Origin: Synechococcus sp. WH 5701
Lineage (GTDB): Bacteria > Cyanobacteriota > Cyanobacteriia > PCC-6307 > Cyanobiaceae
Length of the DNA: 64,000 nucleotides
Direction: 5' to 3'
Assembly: GCF_000153045.1 (NCBI RefSeq)
Contig: NZ_CH724160.1
Location: 763,499-827,498 of the forward strand
Numbering within the stretch: position 1 is the stretch's first letter; every line of letters starts with the position of its first letter. Positions 1 to 7,962 of this stretch are shown piece by piece. Under the pieces are notes generated by a model. That model had not been told where the DNA came from. It did no database searches and saw nothing but the letters and a program-made list of their open reading frames with translations. The position numbers were made by a program, and so were the translations under genes.

Positions 1-77
1 CTGGGTGGCTGCGGGCGGCGAATCGCGTCGTCACACTCCGTTACGTGATGATGGAAGCATTCCCGCGTGAGTGAGCG

Positions 78-1607
78 ATGACCATCGCCCCCAGTCGACC
101 CGAACCCGGCAAGGCCGCAGCAGCCTCCTCGCCCGGTTACGACCGAGCCGACTGGGCCAGTGCGTTCCGCAATGTGGGCACGGAACTCACCTCCGTGCCC
201 CTGGCCGCCGCCAGTGGCACCATCCCCTCCGAACTCAGCGGCAGCCTCTACCGCAACGGTCCCGGCCGCCTGGAGCGCGGCGGCCGCTGGGTGCACCACC
301 CCTTTGATGGCGACGGCATGATCACCGCCGTGCGCTTTGAGGGCGGTGCGGCCGAGCTGAGCAACCGTTTCGTGCGCACGGAGGGCTGGCTGGCGGAGGA
401 GAAGGCCGGCAAGGTGCTTTACCGCGGCGTCTTCGGCAGCCAGAAGCCCGGCGGACCGCTCGCCAACGCCTTCGATCTGCGCCTCAAGAACATCGCCAAC
501 ACCCACGTGGTGCGGCTGGGCGAGAAGCTGCTGGCCCTTTGGGAGGCCAGCTCGCCCCACAGCCTCGACCCCACCAGCCTCGAAACAGAGGGTGTCGAAC
601 TCCTCGGCGGCGTGCTTGCCGATGGTGAGGCCTTCAGCGCCCACCCCCGCTTCGATCCAGGCCACCACGGCCAGCAGCGCATGGTCACCTTCGGCGTCAA
701 GGCCGGTCTGCGCAGCACCATCCGCCTGATGGAGTTCGACGCCAGCCCCGGTGCCGCCGCCGGGACGCTGGTGGCGGACCAGAAGCGCAGCTTCAACGGC
801 TTCGCCTTCCTCCACGATTTCGCCATCACCCAGAACTGGGCGGTGTTCCTGCAGAACGCCATGAGCTTCAACCCGCTGGGGTTCGTGCTCGGCTGGAAGG
901 GGGCTGCCCAGTGCCTCGACTCCAAGCCTGGTGAGCGCGGCCAGTTCTGGTTGATCCCCCGCTCGGGCGATGGTGAGCCGCTGCAGGTGAGCGCCCCTGA
1001 GGGGTTCGTGTTCCACCACCTCAATGCCTTCGAGGATCCCAGTGCCGGCACGGCCGGGCAGGTGGTGGTGGATTCGATCTTCTACGACGATTTCCCCTCG
1101 ATCGGTCCTGGCGTCGATTTCCGCGCCGTCGATTTCGACAGCCTGCCGATCGGCCAGCTCAAGCGTTGCCGCATCGATCTGGCCAGCGGTGAGGTGAGCA
1201 CGGAGTTGCTGGAGGAGCGCTGCTGCGAGTTCGCCATGGTCAACCCCCGGCGGGTGGGTCTTGAGGCCCGCTACGCCTGGATGGCGGTCACCGAGCAGGA
1301 GCGGGGCAATGCCCCTCTGCAGGCCATCGAGAAGCTGGATCTGAGCAACGGCGAGCGCCTCGTCTGGAGCGCCGCTCCCCGGGGCTTCGTGAGCGAGCCC
1401 GTGATGGTGCCGCGCCCCCGGCAGGACGCCGAGGGCGATCAACCCGCCGAAGACGACGGCTGGATCCTCTGCGTGGTCTGGAACGGAGCACGCTGCGCCA
1501 GCGACCTGGTGATCCTCAACGCCGCCGACCTCTCGGAGCAGGCGGTTCTGCCCATGCCCCTGGCCCTGCCCCACGGCTTGCACGGCAGCTGGGCGGCTGC
1601 AGCATGA
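78..1607 (+). CDS. Carotenoid/apocarotenoid oxygenase (RPE65/CCD family)
   Basis: A 509-residue protein of the carotenoid cleavage oxygenase family, which uses a four-histidine Fe(II) site in a seven-bladed propeller to cleave polyene double bonds with O2. The four expected histidines are visible: SAHP near residue 189, FLHDF near 246, VFHHLNAF near 313, and HGLHGSW near 502. The N-terminal LSGSLYRNGPG and the FDGDGM segment are also typical. Length matches cyanobacterial apocarotenoid oxygenases. There is no signal peptide, so it is cytosolic or membrane-associated. The stop overlaps the next start (ATGA). The family call is firm. The substrate (carotenoid or apocarotenal, retinal-forming or not) cannot be read from the sequence. 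Confidence 0.93.
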   Translation: MTIAPSRPEPGKAAAASSPGYDRADWASAFRNVGTELTSVPLAAASGTIPSELSGSLYRNGPGRLERGGRWVHHPFDGDGMITAVRFEGGAAELSNRFVRTEGWLAEEKAGKVLYRGVFGSQKPGGPLANAFDLRLKNIANTHVVRLGEKLLALWEASSPHSLDPTSLETEGVELLGGVLADGEAFSAHPRFDPGHHGQQRMVTFGVKAGLRSTIRLMEFDASPGAAAGTLVADQKRSFNGFAFLHDFAITQNWAVFLQNAMSFNPLGFVLGWKGAAQCLDSKPGERGQFWLIPRSGDGEPLQVSAPEGFVFHHLNAFEDPSAGTAGQVVVDSIFYDDFPSIGPGVDFRAVDFDSLPIGQLKRCRIDLASGEVSTELLEERCCEFAMVNPRRVGLEARYAWMAVTEQERGNAPLQAIEKLDLSNGERLVWSAAPRGFVSEPVMVPRPRQDAEGDQPAEDDGWILCVVWNGARCASDLVILNAADLSEQAVLPMPLALPHGLHGSWAAAA

Positions 1608-2095
1608 GAACCACCACCTTCCGCCCCCTGAGGCTTCTTTCACTGCTGGGAGCCCACCTGCTGGTCTGGCTGTTGCTGCTGGGCCACCCCGGCGCCGCCC
1701 AGGCCTCCCTGCTGCATTTCTCCGGTGCGCCGCCCGCGGATCTGGGTCTGCATGATGGTCGGCTCAGGCCCTGCCCAAGCCCGGCCCACTGCGCTCGCCA
1801 GGACTGGCCGTTGGCCAACCCCGCAGCGGCTCTCCAGCAGCTGGCCCTGGAGCTGGAGACCACCCCTGGAGTGCAGATCGAAGCCAGAGTGGGATCCCCC
1901 CAACTGAGCTATCTGCATGCCACAGCCGAGAGCCGGCTGTTCGGCTTTGTCGATGATCTGGAACTGGCGCTGGATGCCTCCGGCACCGGCCTTCAGGCGC
2001 GTTCGGAATCCCGCCTGGGAGATTCCGACCTGGGCGTGAATGCCCGCCGGCTCGAGGGGCTGCGCCTGATCCTCAGCCCCGCTGGTGGCGGCTGA
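1604..2095 (+). CDS. DUF1499 family secreted protein
   Basis: A 163-residue protein with a clear N-terminal signal segment (hydrophobic stretch about residues 12-34 ending AAQA). The mature part matches the DUF1499 pattern: LRPCPSPAHC near the N-terminus, a YLHATAESRLFGFVDDLELAL block, then ARSESRLGDSDLGVNARRLEGLR near the C-terminus. The biochemical function of DUF1499 is not established. The start overlaps the stop of the carotenoid oxygenase by 4 nt, so the two are probably co-transcribed and translationally coupled. Its last 23 nt overlap the 3' end of the small Nif11 gene on the other strand. Confidence 0.85.
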   Translation: MRTTTFRPLRLLSLLGAHLLVWLLLLGHPGAAQASLLHFSGAPPADLGLHDGRLRPCPSPAHCARQDWPLANPAAALQQLALELETTPGVQIEARVGSPQLSYLHATAESRLFGFVDDLELALDASGTGLQARSESRLGDSDLGVNARRLEGLRLILSPAGGG

Positions 2096-2237
2096 GGGTG
2101 GCGGCGGAGAACACGTGGCCCCGCTCCAGAGCAATGGCGGCCACGGCGCTGGCATTGGCGGCGGTCTCCACCCGCTGGCGCAGGGCGGCATCGGCTTCCA
2201 CTTCGGTCAGGAAGGCACTCAGCTGAGCTTTGGACAT
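2073..2237 (-). CDS. Small Nif11-domain protein
   Basis: A 54-residue protein starting MSKAQLSAFLTEVEADAALR and continuing through AANASAVAAIALERGHVFSAATL. This matches the Nif11/nitrile-hydratase-like leader helix pattern common in picocyanobacteria. In related families such a domain is the leader of ribosomally made, modified peptides. Here the reading frame ends soon after the leader, with no double-glycine core and no cysteines, so a lanthipeptide precursor is unlikely. An AAGGAG-like motif lies about 20 nt upstream of the ATG, farther than usual. The gene lies 34 bp downstream of the DUF389 gene on the same strand and its 3' end overlaps the DUF1499 gene. Confidence 0.72.
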   Translation of the reverse strand: MSKAQLSAFLTEVEADAALRQRVETAANASAVAAIALERGHVFSAATLSRHQRG

Positions 2238-2271
2238 CGGTGGCGCTTTTGGTGGTGCGTACCTCTCCTTG

Positions 2272-3387
2272 CTACTCCGGCGGCGGCGGTGGCGCCACGG
2301 GCGCAGGTCCTGCGCCCGCCGCTGCCGGTGGTTGCCTGGGCGGCTCGGGGGCGGTGGTTCCGGCAGGCGGCAGCGGCGACTCTCCGTTCTCGGGCTGGGG
2401 GTTGGGTTCTGTCTCCGGACCCACCACTTCCACCGCCGATCGCTCCACCACCAGGCGGAAGCGCAGTCCCTGACGCTCGTTGACCAGCTTCTGCACGGCC
2501 GCCACCTGCTTCGGGCTGGGTACATCCGGCCGGCTGGCCCGTACCACCACCCGGATCAGGGGCGGATTCTGGCTCCAATCGATGGTCATCCCATCGAGCT
2601 GGGCCTCCTGGCCGAGGGTCACGGTCTCGCGTACCAGCAGGTTCTGGATCGTGCTCTGCAACTCGCGTTGCAGCGTCTGCTGCCGGCTCTGGCGCACCAG
2701 ATCGAGGAAACTGCTGGTGAGCGGAATCACCAGGACCGCCGTCAGGGCAAGGCTGATCAGGCTGAGCCGGCTGCGGCGCATTTGGTGGCGTAGCCCGGGC
2801 CCCGATTTGGCCAGCACCACCAGGCAGCCGCTGAGGATGCCCATCAGGTTGGTGAGGTAGAGCAGCCCGGCCCCCAGGGCCAAATTCCATTGGTCGGCGG
2901 AGAGCAGCAAGCCCATCACGCACACCGGCGGCACCAGCGCCACGGCAATGGCGGTGCCGGCAAGGGACGACACCGCCTCACTGCGCAGCTTGGCGTAGGC
3001 GGCGATGCCGCCCGCCACCAGGGCGATGCCCAGATCGAGCAGGTTCGGGGCAGTACGCGAGAGCACCTCGTTGCCGAAATCAGGCAAGCCGGCGAGTTTG
3101 CCCAGCAGCAGCGAGAGGCTCACGGTGATCATGGCCCCCACCAACAAGGTCACCAGCCCCTGGATCACCTGGGGCAGTCGACCCCGCAGGATGCCGAAGG
3201 CGGTGGCCCGCAGCGGCGTGATCCAGGGGGCGATGATCATGGCCCCGATCACCACTGCGGCACTGTTGGCCAGCAAACCGAGGGTGGCGATCAGGGTGGA
3301 GCCGAGCGTGAGCACCACGAACACCTGATCCAGCCGGGCGTCCTGCTGAAACTCGGTGAGTAGCCGCCGCATGCGCTGACGTGGCAC
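2272..3387 (-). CDS. DUF389 integral membrane protein
   Basis: A 371-residue membrane protein. The N-terminal half has the DUF389 signature: STLIATLGLLANSAAVVIGAMIIAPWITPL about residues 30-60, followed by several hydrophobic helices to about residue 235. The C-terminal part is soluble and ends in a proline/alanine-rich tail (about 310-371). DUF389 proteins are uncharacterised membrane proteins. The longest frame starts at a GTG; an ATG five codons in (position 3372) is an equal alternative. It is divergent from the first MscS gene across about 150 bp that hold no other gene and may contain both promoters. Confidence 0.85.
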   Translation of the reverse strand: MPRQRMRRLLTEFQQDARLDQVFVVLTLGSTLIATLGLLANSAAVVIGAMIIAPWITPLRATAFGILRGRLPQVIQGLVTLLVGAMITVSLSLLLGKLAGLPDFGNEVLSRTAPNLLDLGIALVAGGIAAYAKLRSEAVSSLAGTAIAVALVPPVCVMGLLLSADQWNLALGAGLLYLTNLMGILSGCLVVLAKSGPGLRHQMRRSRLSLISLALTAVLVIPLTSSFLDLVRQSRQQTLQRELQSTIQNLLVRETVTLGQEAQLDGMTIDWSQNPPLIRVVVRASRPDVPSPKQVAAVQKLVNERQGLRFRLVVERSAVEVVGPETEPNPQPENGESPLPPAGTTAPEPPRQPPAAAGAGPAPVAPPPPPE

Positions 3388-3539
3388 AGGGCGCTGTCGC
3401 GCTCGTCGGGTGCTCAGACCCTTGGGGAGAAGCGAGGTGATGGCCTTGAGCCGATCAGAATCGGCAACCTTAGGCTGATTCTCCAGGCAGAATTGTTGGT
3501 CCAGCGGCGAGGCTGGAGCACCTCCGTCGTAGGCGTTCG

Positions 3540-4481
3540 ATGCAAGCGATGCTTCCTCAGCTGATCCTGGCTGTTCCCTGGTGGCAGGCCCCAGGGGTGG
3601 TGAAACTGATGGCGGCCCTGGTGGGCCTGGTGCTGATCGTCCTGGCTGTTCGCCTGGCCCAGCACTACATCACCCGCAATCTCAAGGATTCGGACAGCCG
3701 CTACTACGGCCGCAAGCTGATCACCTTCGGGGGCTATGTGGCGGTGATTCTGCTGGTGTCGATCGTCTACCGCGATCGGCTGGTGGGACTGACCGTGGCG
3801 ATTGGTGTGGCCAGTGCCGGCATCGCCTTCGCCCTTCAGGAGGTGATCGGCAGTATCGCGGGTTGGATTGCGATTTCCTTCGGGGGCTTCTACAAACCCG
3901 GAGATCGGGTCCAGCTCGGCGGGATCAAGGGGGATGTGATCGATATCGGCATTCTCAGGACCACCATGATGGAGCTTGGCGAATGGGTCGACTCCGATCT
4001 CTACAGCGGCAGGGTGGTGCGAATCGCCAACAGTTTTGTCTTCAAGGAGCCTGTCTTCAACTACTCTGGCGACTTCCCTTTTCTATGGGATGAGATCAAG
4101 GTGCCGGTCAAGCACGGATGTGATCATCGTCTGGCCCGGACGATTCTCGAGAAGGCGGTGAATGATCTCTACACCGACGAGTTGATGCAGTCATCCCGCC
4201 AGGCCTGGCAGCAGTTGATCCGGCGTTATCTGCTCGAGTCCGCCAGTCTGGAGCCGGCCGTGAGCTTGGTGGTGACCGACAACTGGCTGTCCTTCACCGT
4301 GCGCTACATCGTCGATTGCAAGCGTCGACGCATCACCAAAGACCTGCTCTACACCAACATCCTGGATGCGTTCGAGGCCAGTCAGGGTCGGATCAGCATT
4401 GCCTCAACCACGGTGCATCTGGTGGAAATCCCCCCGCTCGATGTGCGCCTCAACGATGGCAAGGGCCCGGGCAGGAGTTGA
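3540..4481 (+). CDS. MscS-type mechanosensitive channel (short form)
   Basis: A 313-residue small-conductance mechanosensitive channel homolog. Two N-terminal membrane helices (about residues 20-45 and 60-80) precede the pore helix with the SAGIAFALQEVIGSIAGWIAI segment (about 92-115). The beta domain follows, with YKPGDRVQLGGIKGDVIDIGILRTTM (about 120-148) and the soluble C-terminal cage. In the MscS family these channels open on membrane tension after hypo-osmotic shock. The next MscS gene begins 7 nt after its stop, so the two form an operon. Here the beta domain is interrupted by a longer insertion (LGEWVDSDLYSGRVVRIAN) than in the other three channels. Confidence 0.9.
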   Translation: MQAMLPQLILAVPWWQAPGVVKLMAALVGLVLIVLAVRLAQHYITRNLKDSDSRYYGRKLITFGGYVAVILLVSIVYRDRLVGLTVAIGVASAGIAFALQEVIGSIAGWIAISFGGFYKPGDRVQLGGIKGDVIDIGILRTTMMELGEWVDSDLYSGRVVRIANSFVFKEPVFNYSGDFPFLWDEIKVPVKHGCDHRLARTILEKAVNDLYTDELMQSSRQAWQQLIRRYLLESASLEPAVSLVVTDNWLSFTVRYIVDCKRRRITKDLLYTNILDAFEASQGRISIASTTVHLVEIPPLDVRLNDGKGPGRS

Positions 4482-4488
4482 AGCTGTC

Positions 4489-6225
4489 ATGTCCAATCAA
4501 GAAACGGTGGTAGCGAGGGCCATGGGGCGAGCGCGTCGTCATGCCGGCATGGCCAGGTCGAGAGGTGTGGGGTTCTGGTGTGGATCCTTCTGGCCGCAAC
4601 GGGTGCTGGCGCTGCTTCTGCTGCTCGTGCTGCTGGTGCCGGGGCTACCGGGGCTGGCCAGCTCGCCGGTGGCCAGCCCGCTGAAGGCTCTCCCAGCCGA
4701 AAGCCTGCCGGACCACTGCTCCACCACCCCAGCGTGGGTTCAGCTCGATGGCAAGAAGGTGCTGGAGATTCGCTCGGCTCCAGGCGCCCAGCAACTGACA
4801 GTTTATGCCAACCGTGGCAGCCGAGGACTGCAACTGTGGGCTTCCAACCTCAGCTACAGCCCTGAGCAGATCGTTCTGCGCGACGATCCCCCCTACAGCC
4901 TGATCGGCATCCAGCGGGACGGATCCTTCACGGCCAGTCTGGCTGTGGATGATCGCGGAGGGGCCTGCTTCGGGCTCAAGCGCCAGCAGCTGGCTGAGCG
5001 TTATCGCGACAGCCTGCGTCTGGCGCTGGCCAATTACCGCCGCAGCCACACCGCTGGCGCCTGGTCACGAGGCACGGGGCTGGCCCTGCTGGTGCTCGGG
5101 TTCTATGTGCTGTGGGTGCGCCTGCAGCGGCGCCTCCACGGGAGCTTGCGCACTTGGATCGGGGCCCAGGAAGCCGGGCTGTTTGTGCGGGTGCAGCAGC
5201 GCAGCGGCCAGTTGCTGGATCCCGTTCAGCTGCGCGCGTCGCTGCAGCTGCTGCTTCAGGTGCTGCACTGGGCCCTGCTGCTGCTGATCAGCTATCTGCT
5301 GATTCCGCTGCTGCTGGGGTTCTTTCCGCCCACGCAGGGGATCGCCGAAGACTTGCGCGCTCAGATCCTGGCGCTGGTTGGCCGTCTGCTGGCCGCGATC
5401 GTGGCCACGATCCCGAATCTGGCCTCGATCCTGGTGATCCTGGTGCTCGCGGTGCTGGTGAATCGCTGCAGCCATGCCTGGTTTCAGGCCCTCGATCGCG
5501 GACGCATCCGCATTCCCGGTTTTTATCAGGAGTGGGCCCTGCCCACGGCACGGCTTGCCACGATCCTGATCATTCTGGCCAGTGTGGTGCTGGCTTATCC
5601 CTACATCCCCGGTTCCAGCAGCAAAGCCTTCCAGGGGGCCGGCCTGTTGCTGGGTGTGCTGGCGGCTCTGGGCTCCAGCGCCATCGCCACCAACATCATC
5701 AGCGGCCTGATGCTGATCTACACCCGTGCTTTCCGCGAAGGCGACCGTGTCGAGATCAACGGCACCATCGGCGTGGTGCAGGACCGTGCCCTGTTGGTGA
5801 CGCGGATTCAGCCCCCACGAAACGAACTCGTGAGCATTCCCAATGCCACGGTGATTGCCGCGTCGATCCTCAATTTCAGCTTCTCCCGTCGTGAGATCGC
5901 CAGGCCCGTGGCCCTGGCCACCACGATCACGATCGGCTACGACGTGCCCTGGCGCCGGGTGCATGAGTTGATGCTCGCCGCTGCCCACAGCGTCGAGGGC
6001 ATCACCGATGAGCTCAGCCCCTACGTGATCCAGACCTCCCTCAACGACTTCCACATCAGCTACGAGCTCAATGCATTCGTGCGGGATGTGAGCACCTACC
6101 GCCAGACCCTCTCTGATCTGTTGGCGGCCCTCCAGGATCAGTTTGCGGCAGCCCAGGTGGAGATTCTCTCGCCCGGCTATCACGCGATTCGCAGTGGCCG
6201 GGCCAGTACGCTGCCACCTCCCTAG
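4489..6225 (+). CDS. MscS-type channel with periplasmic N-domain (paralog 1)
   Basis: A 578-residue MscS-family channel. It has a signal-like hydrophobic segment (about residues 32-52) and a periplasmic domain of about 150 residues. A membrane region follows, then the MscS core with GSSAIATNIISGLMLIYTR and FREGDRVEINGTIGVVQDRALL, and a C-terminal cage domain. The periplasmic domain has two cysteines (DHCSTT and GGACFG) that are conserved in the paralog at 7963. The ATG at 4489 was chosen because it follows the preceding stop by 7 nt and has an AGGAG motif at 4472-4476; a longer in-frame start at 4366 would lie deep inside the upstream gene. Its TAG stop shares a CTAG palindrome with the stop of the convergent channel gene. 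Confidence 0.9.
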   Translation: MSNQETVVARAMGRARRHAGMARSRGVGFWCGSFWPQRVLALLLLLVLLVPGLPGLASSPVASPLKALPAESLPDHCSTTPAWVQLDGKKVLEIRSAPGAQQLTVYANRGSRGLQLWASNLSYSPEQIVLRDDPPYSLIGIQRDGSFTASLAVDDRGGACFGLKRQQLAERYRDSLRLALANYRRSHTAGAWSRGTGLALLVLGFYVLWVRLQRRLHGSLRTWIGAQEAGLFVRVQQRSGQLLDPVQLRASLQLLLQVLHWALLLLISYLLIPLLLGFFPPTQGIAEDLRAQILALVGRLLAAIVATIPNLASILVILVLAVLVNRCSHAWFQALDRGRIRIPGFYQEWALPTARLATILIILASVVLAYPYIPGSSSKAFQGAGLLLGVLAALGSSAIATNIISGLMLIYTRAFREGDRVEINGTIGVVQDRALLVTRIQPPRNELVSIPNATVIAASILNFSFSRREIARPVALATTITIGYDVPWRRVHELMLAAAHSVEGITDELSPYVIQTSLNDFHISYELNAFVRDVSTYRQTLSDLLAALQDQFAAAQVEILSPGYHAIRSGRASTLPPP

Positions 6226-7865
6226 GCCCCGTCCTGATCGGGCGGCGCGGCGGAGGAATTGCCACGGCCTGCCAGCACTGCCTTGAGCATCTCGCTCAGT
6301 TCAGGGGGCAGGGCAAGCTGCAGATTCTCGTTGCGCAGGTGCAGATCCCGCTGGGGAAATGGGACTGAAATCCCGTGGTGGCGCAGAACGGCCTCGATCC
6401 GGTAATTGAGATCGCTGATGATCTCATACTGGCGCATGGGTTGGTTGATCCACACCAGCAGACTGAAGTTCAAGGAGCTGTCGCCGAAACCGGTGAAGAA
6501 CACCTTTGGACTCGGTTCCTGGAGAATGCCTTGATAGTCTTTGCAGGCTTCCACCAGGGCATGGCTCACGGCGGTGCAATCGGAGCCGTAAGCCACCCCG
6601 ATGGGAAGGATCAGCCGGGAGGTGGGGCTGCCATGGCTCCAGTTCACCACCTGGGATTCGAGGAACTCGGCATTCGGCACGATGATCGCGATTCGATCCA
6701 GCGTCACCACCTCGGTGCAACGAAGGCTGATCTTCTGAACAGTGCCGTGAAGCTCGCCGATCTCGACGAAATCACCCACCTGGATCGGCCGTTCGAAGAT
6801 GATGATCAGGCCACTGATGAAGTTCTTGGTGATGCCCTGAAGCCCGAGGCCCAGGGCCACACCGAACACGCTGGCGAACAGGGCCAGGGAGCTCAGGTCG
6901 AGCCCCCAGAGCTGAAGCAGCACCAGCGAGCCGACGAACAGCAGGGCGTATTGCACCACGAAGGCGATCCCTTCCTGGGCTCCTTTACCGATCCCCGTGT
7001 ACTGCAGCACACGGGTGCGCAGCAGCCGTTGCAGCACCCCCAGCCCCTTGGCCAGGGCCAAGAACAGGGTGATCAGCACGATCACATCCAGCACTGAGTA
7101 GCTGCGTTCCCCCAGCGGCAGGAAGGGGGAAGCGAGGCTGTCGGAGAGCGCGTCTCGCAGCCGTTGCAAGGCCATCCTGCTGATCGGAAACAGCTCGGCC
7201 ACTGTTCCGGCCACGCTGATCCAGATCGCCACCTGCAGGCAACGCAGCAGGGCCCGGATCAGGAAACCGCTGCCAGCCTTCCCTGGGATCAGCTCACCAT
7301 CGGCGCCTGGATGGGGCCACGCCTGCGCGAAGGCCCGCCGGAAGATGGCACCCAGCAGGCGTTGCAGCAGGAAGGCCCCCAGCAGCAGGGCGAGCGAACG
7401 CAGCCCCATCCGCCGGATGTAGGCGGGCTGCCGCTGCAGGCGTCCTTGCTCGAGGGCCTCCACGAGGCGGCGGCGCCATGTTTCCGCCTGGTCCTGCAGG
7501 CTCAGGCCCTCAGCCACATCCAGGCGGGTCACTGTCAGCAGGGGTTTGCCATCGAGGCTGATCACCGGCAGCCCATTGCGTTCCACCACCTGGATCACAG
7601 CCGGTGTTGGGTTCTTGGCGGCGCTCTGGAGCAACCCAGTGGCCGCATCCGCCCGTTGCTCGGCGCTGTAGTCCTTCGAGCTCCGCAGCTGGAACAAGTA
7701 AGTTCCGTCCACTTCCACCTGGGCGGCAGGGATCTCAGCAGCTGCCCGGCTGGGTGACGCTGACGGCATGGCCACCAGCAGCGCCACCAGCAGCACCGCC
7801 GGCCAGAACCATCCCTGCCGTGGTGGCCTGGTGCGGCCCGGTTCACCGGAAGCGTTTGGGTTCAT
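6222..7865 (-). CDS. MscS-type channel with periplasmic N-domain (third type)
   Basis: A 547-residue MscS-family channel with a signal-like N-terminal hydrophobic segment, a periplasmic domain, several membrane helices and a very canonical core. The core has GVALGLGLQGITKNFISGL, then ERPIQVGDFVEIGELHGTVQKISLRCTEV and IIVPNAEFLESQVVNWS. The ATG at 7865 follows GGGGAGG by about 9 nt, better than the longer start at 7904. It is more like MscS/MscK proteins than its neighbours and is not their close paralog. It is convergent with the preceding channel, the two stop codons overlapping in CTAG at 6222-6225. Confidence 0.9.
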   Translation of the reverse strand: MNPNASGEPGRTRPPRQGWFWPAVLLVALLVAMPSASPSRAAAEIPAAQVEVDGTYLFQLRSSKDYSAEQRADAATGLLQSAAKNPTPAVIQVVERNGLPVISLDGKPLLTVTRLDVAEGLSLQDQAETWRRRLVEALEQGRLQRQPAYIRRMGLRSLALLLGAFLLQRLLGAIFRRAFAQAWPHPGADGELIPGKAGSGFLIRALLRCLQVAIWISVAGTVAELFPISRMALQRLRDALSDSLASPFLPLGERSYSVLDVIVLITLFLALAKGLGVLQRLLRTRVLQYTGIGKGAQEGIAFVVQYALLFVGSLVLLQLWGLDLSSLALFASVFGVALGLGLQGITKNFISGLIIIFERPIQVGDFVEIGELHGTVQKISLRCTEVVTLDRIAIIVPNAEFLESQVVNWSHGSPTSRLILPIGVAYGSDCTAVSHALVEACKDYQGILQEPSPKVFFTGFGDSSLNFSLLVWINQPMRQYEIISDLNYRIEAVLRHHGISVPFPQRDLHLRNENLQLALPPELSEMLKAVLAGRGNSSAAPPDQDGA

Positions 7866-7962
7866 GGGCTGACGTCCTCCCCAGGCTTTCGGCAACCTAT
7901 TCACTGGTCGAGGACAGCCAGGGGCTGCACCATGATCGCCATCCAGTCTGATTGAGTCAGCC

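Noticed and set aside
2073-2237. Lanthipeptide (prochlorosin-like) precursor
   Set aside because: The frame stops immediately after the leader helix, with no double glycine, no cysteines, and no synthetase nearby.
5065-6183. Long minus-strand frame antisense to an MscS channel
   Set aside because: It is rich in His/Gln/Gly without domain character, as expected for the reverse frame of a GC-rich coding region.
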